This document shows, in pieces, positions 19,790-30,034 of a DNA stretch of 64,000 nt. The notes beneath the pieces were generated by a model, which made no database searches, was not told the origin of the DNA, and saw only the letters and a program-made list of their open reading frames with translations. Position 1 is the first letter of the stretch; each line of letters starts with the position of its first letter. Position numbers and translations under genes: made by a program. Source of the stretch: Heracleum sosnowskyi (lineage: Eukaryota; Streptophyta; Magnoliopsida; Apiales; Apiaceae); assembly GCA_030848705.1 (NCBI GenBank), contig CM061240.1, positions 22,091,001 through 22,155,000 on the forward strand. Reading direction: 5' to 3'.

Positions 19790-22700
19790 TTGCAGGGTAT
19801 AATAGAGAGCACACTTATCTTGGACAGTGGATGCTCAGGACATATGACTGGAAATAAAGCCCTGCTATCAGACTTTAAGGAGAAGGCTGGCCCAAAAGTT
19901 TCCTATGGAGATGGCAACATAGGACACACTCTGGGATATGGCAATATTAATCTTGGAAGTGTCATCATTACAAATGTAGCTCTAGTCTCAGGACTCAAGC
20001 ATAATCTGTTATCTGTGAGTCAAATCTGTGACAGAGGAAACCATGTAGATTTTCATAGTGAATACTGTGAAGTCATCAGTAAATCTACTGGAAACGTTGT
20101 TCTAGTTGGACATAGGCGCAACAACATTTATGAAGCAAGTTTGGTAACAAACTCTGATGGAAAAACAGTGTGTCTGACTGCAAGAATGTCAAATGAAGAG
20201 AGTTGGAATTGGCACAAGAAGCTCTCTCATCTCAATTTGAACAACATAAATGAGCTAATAAGAAAGGATCTTGTAAGGGGACTTCCAAAATCTATACTCA
20301 GTCTAGATGGCTTATGTGATTCTTGTCAAAAAGCCAAGCAAAGGAAGTCATCTTTCAAGAGCAAATCTGAATCTTCAGTAGTGGAACCTTATCATCTTCT
20401 ACATGTTGATCTCTTTGGACCAGTGAATGTGATGTCCATGGGCAGAAAGAAATATGCTCTAGTAATTGTTGATGAATATACTAGATATACATGGGTGTAT
20501 TTCTTGTCAAAGAAGGATGAAACTGCTCAAACTCTGATGGATCATGTAAATCTACTGGACAAAGGATCACAGCACAAAGTCAAAATTATAAGGAGTGATA
20601 ATGGAACTGAATTCAGAAACTCAATCATGGAAGCTTTCTGCAAGGAAAGAGGAGTGAAACAAGAGTTTTCTGCACCTGGAACTCCACAGCAAAATGGTGT
20701 AGTTGAAAGGAAGAACAGAACTTTAATTGAAGCAGCCAGAACTATGCTTGATGAAGCAAAATTACCAACATACTTCTGGGCAGAAGCTGTTTAAACTGCT
20801 TGTTTTACTCAAAATGCAACATTGATCAACAAGCATGGGAAAACACCATATGAGATGGTGAAAAATAAGAAGCCAAATTTGAAATATTTTCATATATTTG
20901 GATGCAAATGCTTTGTGTTGAAGACTCATCCTGAACAGTTGACAAAGTTCGAGTTAAAAGCTGATGAAGGAATCTTTGTTGGCTATCCATTGTCAACAAA
21001 AGCATTCAGAGTTTACAATCTAAGAACTAAGGTGATCATGGAATCCATACATGTGTCATTTGATGACAAGAAAATAATTGGACTTGAAGACAAGGATGGA
21101 TATGATCAACTACGTTTTGAAAATGAAGGTTTATTCTCTGATGATGTAAACTCTGATGAAGCAGTACCGACAAACTCTGATGAAGCGGTTCTGACAAACT
21201 CTGACGAAGCATACTCTGAACCTCTACTGGTAAATACTGGAGAAACTGGAAATTCTCAAATTGAACAAAATAGAGAACCAGTTGAGGGGGAGCGTGAAGA
21301 AGCTCAACAAGACACAGCAAGTGAGTCAGTTGAGGAAACTGATTCAAACTCTGACAGTTCAAACTCTGAACCATCCAATTCAGGGGGAGCCTCAGATAAT
21401 GCAGAAAATCAACATATGAATCAGGAGAGCATGGATCAAGGGGGAGGATCCAATAATGATGCAAGAAACCACTTACCAACAGCAAGAAAGTGGACACAGG
21501 CACACACACCTGATCTCATAATTGGAGATCCTGATGCTAGTGTGAGAACTAGAAGTGCAACAAATAATGAGTGTCTGTATCATGCTTTCTTGTCTCAAAC
21601 AGAACCAAAGAAAGTGGAGGAAGCTCTTCAAGATGCAAACTGGATAACAGCAATGCAAGAAGAGTTAAATGAATTTGAAAGAAATGAAGTCTGGACACTG
21701 GTACCTAGACCAAAGAATAGATCAATTGTAGGTACAAAGTGGGTTTTCAGAAACAAGACTGACAGTGAAGGTGTGATTACAAGAAACAAGGCTAGACTTG
21801 TGGCTAAAGGTTATTCACAACAGGAAGGAATTGACTATGATGAAACCTTTGCTCCAGTTGCAAGATTGGAGGCCATAAGGATTTTTCTGGCCTATGCTGC
21901 ACACAAGAAGTTTAAAGTTTTTCAGATGGATGTAAAAAGTGCTTTTCTCAATGGGAAGCTTGAAGAAGAAGTATTTGTTGAACAACCACCAGGATTTGTA
22001 GATCCCAAGCATCCAGATTATGTCTACAGGCTTGACAAGGCATTATATGGACTAAAGCAAGCACCAAGAGCATGGTATGAAACTCTTGCTCAATTTCTTT
22101 TAGAAAGTGGGTTCACAAGAGGTACAATTGATAAAACCTTGTTTTATTTCAATTCTGGTGATGATTTGCTGTTAGTTCAAATTTATGTAGATGATATTAT
22201 TTTTGGATCTACTAATGACAAACTCTGTAAGAAGTTTGCAAAGCTTATGCAATCCAGGTATCAAATGAGCATGATGGGAGAGCTTAGTTATTTTCTAGGC
22301 TTACAGGTCAAGCAAACAGATGATGGGATTTTTATCAATCAAGCAAAGTATACCAGAAATCTTCTAAAGAAATTTGGTATGCTTGATAGTTCATCTGCTC
22401 CAACTCCCATGGCTACTGCAACAAAGCTAGACAAAGACACAGGAGCCTCAGTAGATATGACAAACTACAGAGGAATGATAGGGTCTTTACTGTATCTTAC
22501 TGCAAGTAGACCTGATATCATGTTTGCAACATGTTTTTGTGCAAGATTTCAAGCAGATCCCAGAGAGCCTCATCTAACAGCTGTAAAAAGGATTTTCAAA
22601 TATCTCAAAGGAACCATAACCTTGGGTTTGTGGTATCCTAGAAAATCAGAGTTTAAGCTAATTGGTTACTCTGATGCAGATTTTGTAGGCTGTAAGATAG

Positions 22701-23128
22701 ACAGAAAAAGTACAAGTGGAAGCTGTCAATTTTTAGGTGACAGATTGGTTTCTTGGTACAGTAAGAAACAGAAATCAATTTCTACATCCACAGCAGAAGC
22801 AGAGTATATAGCAGCTGGTAGCTGTTGTGCACAGATTTTATGGATGAAGAATCAATTGCTGGATTATGGGTTAAGGTACTCTAAAATACCTATTTTCTGT
22901 GATAACCAAAGTGCTATTGCTATGACAGGTAATCCAGTACAGCACTCCATGACCAAGCACATCAGCATAAGGTATCATTTTATCAGAGAACATGTGGAAG
23001 AAGGGAACATTGAGCTTCATTTTGTGTCTACAGACCAACAACTTGCAGATATCTTCACCAAACCTTTGAGTGAAGCTACTTTTACAAGATTGGTAAATGA
23101 ACTTGGAATGATCTCTGGTTCTGACTAG
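19790..23128 (+). pseudogene. Copia 1 pol, one nonsense codon
   Basis: Polyprotein with, in order, aspartic protease (LDSGCSGHMTG, about residue 11), GAG-pre-integrase (WHKKLSHL, about 140), integrase with catalytic D (HVDLFGP, about 205), D (RSDNGTEF) and E (NGVVERKNR) at D-35-E spacing, reverse transcriptase (FQMDVKSAFLNG, YVDDII about 799) and RNase H (STAEAEYIAA about 1000, DNQSAIAM). A TAA at 20792-20794 replaces the CAA of Copia 2 just after the integrase core (AEAV, stop, TACF), so RT is not reached. The ORF opens at TTG after an in-frame TGA and has no ATG of its own; expression must depend on gag through a shift or splicing. Confidence 0.95.
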
Positions 23129-23214
23129 AGATACGGGTTAGACTCAAAAACTATACATGTTTGCTTTTTATGTTCATGATTTCTTACATGTGTTAACTGT
23201 TATGTGCACCAGCA

Positions 23215-23400
23215 TGTTAAACTCTGATGGTAAACTCTGACAGTTAAATTCTGTCAGTAAACTCTGTGAAGTGTCAGTCATACTCTGTTGGTTAAACTCT
23301 GATGGTAAACTCTGTTAGTCATAAAATGTTGGTCATACTCTGATAGTTACAGTTTAATGCTATACTCTGATTGTAATTTTGTCTGAAACATATGGACCAA
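23215..23400 (+). repeat. Dispersed TAAACTCTG motif cluster
   Basis: AAACTCTG occurs five times exactly, with several one-base variants (AAATTCTG, ATACTCTG), within about 170 bp, mostly followed by A/T and separated by 8-25 bases. The same word recurs in gag, pol and env-like coding regions and, inverted, in the LTR. Confidence 0.8.
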
Positions 23401-23808
23401 TGAAGAAATTTGTATGAAGCATAATTCTCAGTAAGTAATTATGAATCCTTAAGAGTTGTATAGATTCTTATCTCAAATATGTGCAGTAAGTTAACACAGC
23501 ATGATACTGTCTCTATATTTATAGCATCTCTTAGTTTATTGATCCTATACACTGAGTCTGTATTAGCTGTTTGCGTTTTCTCTCATAAATTAATTGTATT
23601 AACTGATAAAAAGTCTAAACTCTGATTATTAATTGCAAAGAATTCACCCTCAAATCAAAAGATGCCAAACAAAGCACAAATTCCTTTGAGATCATGTTAA
23701 GCCTAGGAAGATCCAGGAACTTATTGTATGAAATAAGGGCTAAAATCTTTGATTTTTGGTGACTAGTGCCAACCACTGATTACTGGAAAAATATATATAT
23801 ATATATAT

Positions 23809-23834
23809 AAAGAAAGGGGGTGAAAAACAAAAGA
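23809..23834 (+). promoter_or_regulatory. Candidate internal polypurine tract
   Basis: AAAGAAAGGGGGTGAAAAAC, nearly all purine, shared with Copia 2 (near 52107-52130, minus strand) although the simple repeat beside it differs between copies. It could prime extra plus-strand DNA synthesis. Position so far from the 3' LTR is unusual for copia. Confidence 0.35.
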
Positions 23835-24286
23835 TATATCCAAATGAAAGGATATCAGTATACAGAGTTTAGATATAAAATCAGATTTTATGTTATACAT
23901 GAGAGTTTAGGAAACCAGTTTTTTACTGCTTTAGTTTGTGGATTTTATGCACTTTGAGATGATCTAAATATTGATTTCGGTAAACTCTGCTATTGCACAC
24001 ACATATTTTCACACCTGTACAGATTGAGAAAAGAGTTTATTGACAAAGAAGGATAAATGGTAAACACTGATGTATTGTGTGACATATGCCGAGGTAACTT
24101 TGTTTTAATCTCTGATGGTTAAAATAATTTCTTTGTTTCAGACATTTTATAATTTTGAGATTAGACATTTGTTTTGAAAATTTAAAAAGAGTATGATTGG
24201 AAAGTTGTTCAAGAATGTTTTAAACAGAGGAGAGAGGTTAATTGCATAGAAAAGTGTAACAGGCGGTAATTATTGTTGTTTTTACT

Positions 24287-24415
24287 GCGCATGCGTATTG
24301 GAAATTGCCAATTATTTGCTGTCAGTAACTGCATGTGTGACACGTGTCCCATTCACATGATTACAGGAGTAAGACCGTTGTGTATTAATGATTAAAAACT
24401 CTTCAGTTTTTAATC
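24287..24415 (+). promoter_or_regulatory. Conserved promoter-like module before env-like ORF
   Basis: CGCATGCG palindrome (24288-24295), G-box palindrome GACACGTGTC (24339-24348), and a perfect 11-bp hairpin (GATTAAAAACT, loop CTTC, complement; 24390-24415), then a T/A-rich stretch and a CA-rich leader. All three are kept in Copia 2 in the same order (51645-51654, 51594-51603, 51528-51551 on the minus strand) while neighbouring bases vary. The G-box is a known bZIP/bHLH binding core in plants. An internal promoter for the env-like ORF is my inference. Confidence 0.45.
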
Positions 24416-24577
24416 TTTTATTTTTTTTTAAATACAATACACACATCTTCAGTTAAACTTTTCACATCTTACTCATACACATCTATTATCACACACACAT
24501 AGTCACAAACACCTTTCTACACATAAACTCTGTTAAGCTTTCGCATCAATTACTTGTTCTTTCTTCAAAATCTTCTA

Positions 24578-27500
24578 ATGGCAACCACAGCTTTCGTTTC
24601 GTCTGGGTTAGAGTTCGTTCCAAACAACTATACCGCACCACTAAACACTGCAAACGCACCAGAAGCATTTCATTTGATTCAAAATTTCTTGACAAACTCG
24701 GATATTGGTACTGCTCTCACTGCTCCGATGAAGCTGTCTGCAACTCAAATCAAATCTTTCTGGCAGACAGGTGTTTATGATAATGGAGGGGAGACTGGGT
24801 CACCGTCCATCTTGTTTGAATATGAGGGTCAAGAGTTTGTAATAACTCCAACAACTGTTCGTGATGCCTTGGGGTTTGAGGATTTCAATGCCTTCACAGT
24901 CTCTGTTGGAGATTCTGAGTTGGTCCGTATGATGAGAGAGATTGGATACTCTGGACCATTGACAAAGATTGGGCAATTGAAAAGGCCGTTTCTGCGCAAG
25001 GAATGGAGTTTCTTTTTCGACTGTATAACTAGGGCATTCGGAAAGAAGTGCACCAATTGGGATGCAATTCCCACTGATAGTCTGCAAATCGGGTACTCTT
25101 TACTTTTTGGTGCTAACTTTGATGTTGCTAGATTAGTCTTGACTAATATTGGTGAGAAAATGCAAGAGAATAGGAATGTTGTCTATTTCTCTAGATTTTG
25201 TCAATTGCTATTCAACATTTGTTGTCCTGATGTTGAGATTTTAGATGAGGATGTTATTCAATCATTGAAATTGCATAAACGCATATTTTCTGATTTGACT
25301 AACAAAGATAACAAGAAAGGGGATGTTGGTGTTCTTCTCTTACCTGAGAGCGTACAACAGTTTTTAGCAAATTCTACCCAACCTACAATGCCTCAACATG
25401 AAACAGCACAACAAACACTGATCACACCAACACTTCAAACTGCTGAAGCTGGACCTTCTGTGTCTCCATCACAAAGGTTAAAGAAGTCCAAAACCAGAGC
25501 ATTTAAAAGAAAAGTAAGGGCACAAAGACCTCGTTCTGAAGAAGCAAGAGTATCTGCTAGTGAAGATGAAGCAGAGGATTCTCAAACTCTGAGAAAAAGA
25601 AGAAAGCTTGTAGCCACTTATCTTTTTGATGAGGAGGAAGAAGCTGAATTGCTTGTAAACTCTGAAGTGGTAATTCAGGAAGCTGTTCTAAGGGAAACTA
25701 CTATGCTCTCAGAGGATAGAGCAAATCCTCAAGATACTTCTGCAATTGTTGTTGAGGAGGATATTCTCAATGCTAATGAGGACAGAATGTTTGTAAACAC
25801 TGAAGTTCATGAAGTGTTTGTTCAGGAGGATGCTGCAAATACTGAAGCTGTCAATCTAGACAGGATCTCTAATGAAGCTAATCTGATGGATTTGGATTTA
25901 GAAGCTCCTACATCAATGGCTAATGATGTAGTTGAGGAAGCTGCTACTCATTCTGATAGCAGAGTTTTTGATTTTGAAGCACACACCTCTATACATTCTG
26001 ATCATTATACAGAGGGTGTGGAAGCTGATCAAGTAACTGATCAGATAGAAGATTCTCTGGCCACTCACACTGAAATTATTTCTTGTGATCTTGACATAGG
26101 TGAGGAGGTTAATCAGATGATAAAAGTCACAGAGACAATTCTTGATGAAGCTGTGATAGAAAAGGAACAAGAGGCTGCTGATGAGCTAAACTCTGAGAAT
26201 ATGATTCTTGAAGCTTTGCAACAATCTGTTGTTGAGATTGTTCAAAGGGAAGCAGAGGTTTTTGCTCAGGTTAACTCTGATATTCCTGAAGCTGTAGTAG
26301 AGGAGAAAATTGATGAAGCTGCACAGTTTACTGCTGACAATATTCTTACTGAAAATGAAGCAGACAATACTGAAGACGCTGGAAATGATGCTGAGGGTTC
26401 TCATTCACACCCTAGTATTCAAGTTTCATTGGCTGATGATGTCAATAGTGATGAAGCAAGGGAAGTCAATAGACAGACAAATGAGCATTTTCAGAATATG
26501 TATTACAACAAATGGGCTGATGCAGATTGTGTCTTCCCAGCACAAAGGGCTGCAGATTTTCTATCTGATTCTGTCAAGAAGATCTCAAATACTGATGTAC
26601 TTACAAGCTTACAGGCAACTGTTGTTCAAGTCAAATCTCTTAATAATAGATTTGATGAGAATCAACAAATGCTTACAAATCTAAGGAATGAAGCCAGTAT
26701 GAAGGATCTTACTTTCAAGTCTGACAGAACTTTTTATTATGCTATGCTCAAGCAGCAAGCCAAGGATTCTGAGGATATCAAGAAGAGGCTTGGGAAAGTT
26801 GAGGAAAATCAGAATGCAATGTCTACTCAACTGAATTCCATTTCTACTGCCATTGAATTGCTGACATCAGTACTACTTTCTGATGATGTCCAAAAGGGGG
26901 AGAGTGTATCTAAAGACAAATGCAAAGACACTCAAGCTCTGAGACGGAGGGATGATTCTACTGATGGGGGAAGCAAAGAAAATAAAAGAAAGATTTTTGC
27001 TCAAAGGCAAAGCAGGACAAGAGTAAACTCTGATAGACAAACAAACTCTGACAAGATAAACTCTAGTGGCCAATCTACTTCGAAACTCAAGAGTTTAGTT
27101 GTTTCAACTAATCCATCTACTGATGAAGAGATTGCTGCTAAAATATTCATAAAAGAGCATGGAAAGAATGTTACTATTGAAGATATCCAGGCTGAAGAGC
27201 AAATGCTTGCTGAGGAACACAAGAAAAATCTTGAAGCAGGAATCTACAAGAAAAAGGAAATCAAGGCTCCTAGAAAGAAAGAAGTTGGTATTTCTATCAA
27301 AGAGAATACACAACAGAGTATACAATATACAAGGAGACCTGTGATTGGAAATTCTGATAAGGGTAAAGGCATAATGATTGAAGAGCCTAACCTGAAAAAG
27401 AAGATTTATTCAACCTCTGACATTGCTCAAGTTGAAACAAGATTAGCAAAATCAACCTCTGACGCTGCTCAAGTTGATGATACTACTAAAGTTATGACAA

Positions 27501-28300
27501 CCTCTGACGTTGCTCAAGTTGTACAGAAATCTACACAACTTCCAGGATTCTGCAAACCAAAAATTCTTGAAGATTTAAAGCTTGAAGCTGTGAATTTCTC
27601 TGAAACCAGAACAGTATTGGGTAAGGAAGGAAAAGACAAATCTGGTTTAGGGTCACACAGAGAGAGAAGGATAAATACAAGTCCAATGGATCAATCGTCA
27701 CTAGCTGTATCTGGTATTATTACTCAAGAAAATCTTGATATGCTAGACTCTGTTCAAATGATCTTTCATAAGGTGTTGAAGAAGGAATTTTTGTTGTACT
27801 TTATGAATGATGGAAGAGTTTATAAGGTTGCAGAGTCTGATATAAATCTCAAATCTTATCAAGAATTGGAGTATGTTCTGTACTTGTTAAAAGTCAAAAA
27901 TAGAAATACTCACAATGCTGCTTCAGTTATCAGAGAAAAGATGCTAAGATCGAAGATAATGCTTGGAGGAGGAGTATCAAGTGCATATATTCCCAAATAC
28001 AGAAATGCACATGGGAAGATTGTTGAGATGAAAAGAAACAGTGCTAAGTTCAGAACAGCACTGGGTACAAAAGTTCTTGAATTTAATTTAGAATCTGATA
28101 AAGGTTATTATATTAAGCTAGGGAATGAGATGAGGAAGAATTCCATCTATTCTCTGAGAGCTGCAATTTATCAGACTGGAGAATTTGATCCAGAGTTGAA
28201 AGAAGTGAAGAAGATCATGGTGGAAGAGCTAGAAAGAGCTGAAAAGAAATTGCTATCAGACTATATCAGGACAGTGCCTGATATTCAAGAAATCAAGTAA
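24578..28300 (+). CDS. Copia 1 env-like ORF3, intact (1240 aa)
   Basis: ATG at 24578 (context TCTAATGGC, good for plants) is chosen because Copia 2 has the same MA(S/T)TAF start; an upstream TTG at 24554 is not a likely start. Residues 1-270 form a globular domain (SGLEFVPNNY, FWQTGVYDNGG, EGQEFVITPTTVRDALGF) resembling a domain of plant transposon-encoded proteins. Residues 350-630 are acidic and Asp/Glu/Ala-rich, 670-770 a coiled coil, then a Lys-rich part, three TSD(I/A/V)AQV repeats (about 945-981) and a conserved basic C-terminal block (1041-1240; GGGVSSAYIPKYR). No signal peptide or membrane segment is visible, so 'env-like' describes position, not function. A structural or RNA-binding role is equally possible. 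Confidence 0.85.
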   Translation: MATTAFVSSGLEFVPNNYTAPLNTANAPEAFHLIQNFLTNSDIGTALTAPMKLSATQIKSFWQTGVYDNGGETGSPSILFEYEGQEFVITPTTVRDALGFEDFNAFTVSVGDSELVRMMREIGYSGPLTKIGQLKRPFLRKEWSFFFDCITRAFGKKCTNWDAIPTDSLQIGYSLLFGANFDVARLVLTNIGEKMQENRNVVYFSRFCQLLFNICCPDVEILDEDVIQSLKLHKRIFSDLTNKDNKKGDVGVLLLPESVQQFLANSTQPTMPQHETAQQTLITPTLQTAEAGPSVSPSQRLKKSKTRAFKRKVRAQRPRSEEARVSASEDEAEDSQTLRKRRKLVATYLFDEEEEAELLVNSEVVIQEAVLRETTMLSEDRANPQDTSAIVVEEDILNANEDRMFVNTEVHEVFVQEDAANTEAVNLDRISNEANLMDLDLEAPTSMANDVVEEAATHSDSRVFDFEAHTSIHSDHYTEGVEADQVTDQIEDSLATHTEIISCDLDIGEEVNQMIKVTETILDEAVIEKEQEAADELNSENMILEALQQSVVEIVQREAEVFAQVNSDIPEAVVEEKIDEAAQFTADNILTENEADNTEDAGNDAEGSHSHPSIQVSLADDVNSDEAREVNRQTNEHFQNMYYNKWADADCVFPAQRAADFLSDSVKKISNTDVLTSLQATVVQVKSLNNRFDENQQMLTNLRNEASMKDLTFKSDRTFYYAMLKQQAKDSEDIKKRLGKVEENQNAMSTQLNSISTAIELLTSVLLSDDVQKGESVSKDKCKDTQALRRRDDSTDGGSKENKRKIFAQRQSRTRVNSDRQTNSDKINSSGQSTSKLKSLVVSTNPSTDEEIAAKIFIKEHGKNVTIEDIQAEEQMLAEEHKKNLEAGIYKKKEIKAPRKKEVGISIKENTQQSIQYTRRPVIGNSDKGKGIMIEEPNLKKKIYSTSDIAQVETRLAKSTSDAAQVDDTTKVMTTSDVAQVVQKSTQLPGFCKPKILEDLKLEAVNFSETRTVLGKEGKDKSGLGSHRERRINTSPMDQSSLAVSGIITQENLDMLDSVQMIFHKVLKKEFLLYFMNDGRVYKVAESDINLKSYQELEYVLYLLKVKNRNTHNAASVIREKMLRSKIMLGGGVSSAYIPKYRNAHGKIVEMKRNSAKFRTALGTKVLEFNLESDKGYYIKLGNEMRKNSIYSLRAAIYQTGEFDPELKEVKKIMVEELERAEKKLLSDYIRTVPDIQEIK

Positions 28301-28465
28301 AGTCTGACTGTAAGTTTTTAATATATTTTCTATTCTAAGTCAAATTTAAACTCTGTTTTAAATTAAACTCTGTTATATGTTAAACACTGCATTTGTTAAA
28401 TGTTTTTGACATCATCAATTATATGTTTAACTTGTACATTTTATTATGAACAAGTTGGGGGAGAT
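28301..28465 (+). other. Copia 1 3' tail and polypurine tract
   Basis: AT-rich tail with three more AACTCTG/AACACTG words. The PPT GGGGGAGAT at 28457-28465 abuts the 3' LTR and primes plus-strand synthesis. Confidence 0.85.
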
Positions 28466-29011
28466 TGTTAGATATAATTGCTGACGTTTGTTTATCAGTG
28501 TTTAAGCAACAGGTACTGACCAGAGTTTATCAGAAGCCGGTCAGAGTTTATTTAAAGTCTGACAGGGTGAAGAGTTTAAAGGAAGCCGGTCAGAGTTTAT
28601 TTAAAGTCTGACAGGGTGATAGTTGAATTAGCTGTCGGTGCTGAATTGAAGATTCTAGAAGCAATATATTCTGAAGATGGAAAGAAGCAGAATATATTGA
28701 TACAGCTAAGGAAACAGAATAGAAGATAAGAAGCAATCCTTAATTGATATAACTTGTATAGCTAATTTGTAGGAATATCAATTAGATAAGGATTGTGTAA
28801 CTGTGTACTATATAAACACAGATAGGTTATCCCTAGAAGGGATGCGAACATTGAATATATTATTCTTGTAACCTAGTAGCTCTTTGTGATTCGTTAACAT
28901 CATAAAGAGAGAAGCTGTTAATATAAATACAGTTTTTGTTGATTCATAAACTGTGTTCTTGATTGTTATTCTCATACATACTTGATTATATATTGTGTAT
29001 TCGGCCTAACA
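28466..29011 (+). repeat. Copia 1 3' LTR
   Basis: 546 bp, three differences from the 5' LTR. The TSD copy ACATA follows at 29012-29016. Confidence 0.97.
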
Positions 29012-29149
29012 ACATATCAATGAAATTGGTTTATTCTCCCAAGGATATTATGATAATGGAAAGCGTGTCAATCGATATATGTGAAAGGTATAGCGATGTG
29101 CCGTGAACTCCAGTGACAACGGTGTTAGATAGATGCCCTATAGTGGAAT

Positions 29150-29440
29150 TGAGATTTTGGAGGAGTTGTTTACGAATGGACATTACCTCTGGGTTAGCAA
29201 GATAAGTACTGGCGATGGAGTCAGAGGGAGCTGGTATTGTGACTTGGGAGAGGTGCAGCGTGTGTTGTTTTTAGAGGAATAATTTTCGGAAATATATAGA
29301 GACCCGAATGAAAATGAAAGTTAAAGAGTTAAAACAAGAAACCATGACTGTGACCAAGTATGAGGCCAAGTTTTCCGAATTATTGAGGTTTGTTCCGGAG
29401 TTTGTGAACACAGAGTAAAAGAAAACCAGTAGGTTTCAAC
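29150..29440 (+). pseudogene. Gypsy 1 gag remnant
   Basis: Translated pieces read KVKELKQETMTVTKYEAKFS then ELLRFVPEFVNTE, the gag (retrotransposon gag domain) core of plant gypsy elements, which usually reads LELKQGNMTVAEYEAKF. A TAG interrupts the frame just upstream (after WERCSVCCF) and a TAA follows FVNTE. It lies after Copia 1, so the copia landed upstream of, or at the very start of, gag. Confidence 0.75.
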
Positions 29441-30034
29441 CAGGGCTACCTCCAACCAGCAGCCCACTGTCAGGACCTTTAAATAGCAGATACCCTTCTA
29501 TACTATTTAGACAGAGCTAATGCATCGTTGTATATCAAGAAGTTGCGTGACAATCAAACCTTAAGGCCGAGCCGCTGAGGGAATAATTACAAGTAGAAAT
29601 AGCCAATCGAGGGATTTTCCCATAAGACTGGTACATCCAGGTTGTGAACTAGAAATATGAGGTCGACCCTTTTGATGGACCTGATTCCTTTCAAGTTGGG
29701 AGAAGTTGGTATCATAATAAGGATGGGTTGGTTGACACCCAATGGAGCCCAGACTGATTGTAAGGGAGAGAGAGTAATAAATAAAGGACGGAGACAGATT
29801 CAGAGATTCTTGAATATAGTTCAGACTAAGAAACTATTACGCCAGAGATCCGAGGCTTAATTAGCTCTTATGGTTGACGCCAAGAAAAGAGACACCAAGT
29901 ATAAAGGAAACTACAGTGGTTTTGGGAGGCTGTACAAGATCTTAATGCGCTACCAAATATCGATTGGGATGACATGAGAATGAATAACGAGTATTCAGGT
30001 TATAGTGCCGCATCTCCTGTTAGCCTCAGTGAGA
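29441..30034 (+). other. Gypsy 1 decayed gag-pol interval
   Basis: Expected place of the zinc knuckle and protease; neither can be read. Short ORFs here (such as 29657-29860) show no recognised motif. Confidence 0.4.

Larger units (their letters stand above)
23129..24577 (+). other. Copia 1 pol to env-like spacer
   Basis: 1.45 kb without coding. Holds a TAAACTCTG motif cluster (23215-23400), an (AT)n run (about 23791-23808), a purine tract (23809-23834), and a promoter-like module (24287-24415) followed by a CA/CT-rich leader up to the ATG at 24578. Homologous, element for element, to 51367-52764 of Copia 2. Confidence 0.8.
16843..29011 (+). mobile_element. Copia 1: complete Sirevirus-like Ty1/copia element
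   Basis: 546-bp LTRs (16843-17388, 28466-29011) with TGTTAG and CTAACA ends, TSD ACATA, PBS at 17389, PPT at 28457. Order: gag, pol (protease, integrase, RT, RNase H), 1.45-kb spacer, 3.7-kb env-like ORF. Integrase before RT defines Ty1/copia; the third ORF points to the Sirevirus/SIRE-Maximus group (inference). The LTRs differ at three positions only, so the insertion is recent. Defects: gag start codon lost, one stop in pol. Confidence 0.97.
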
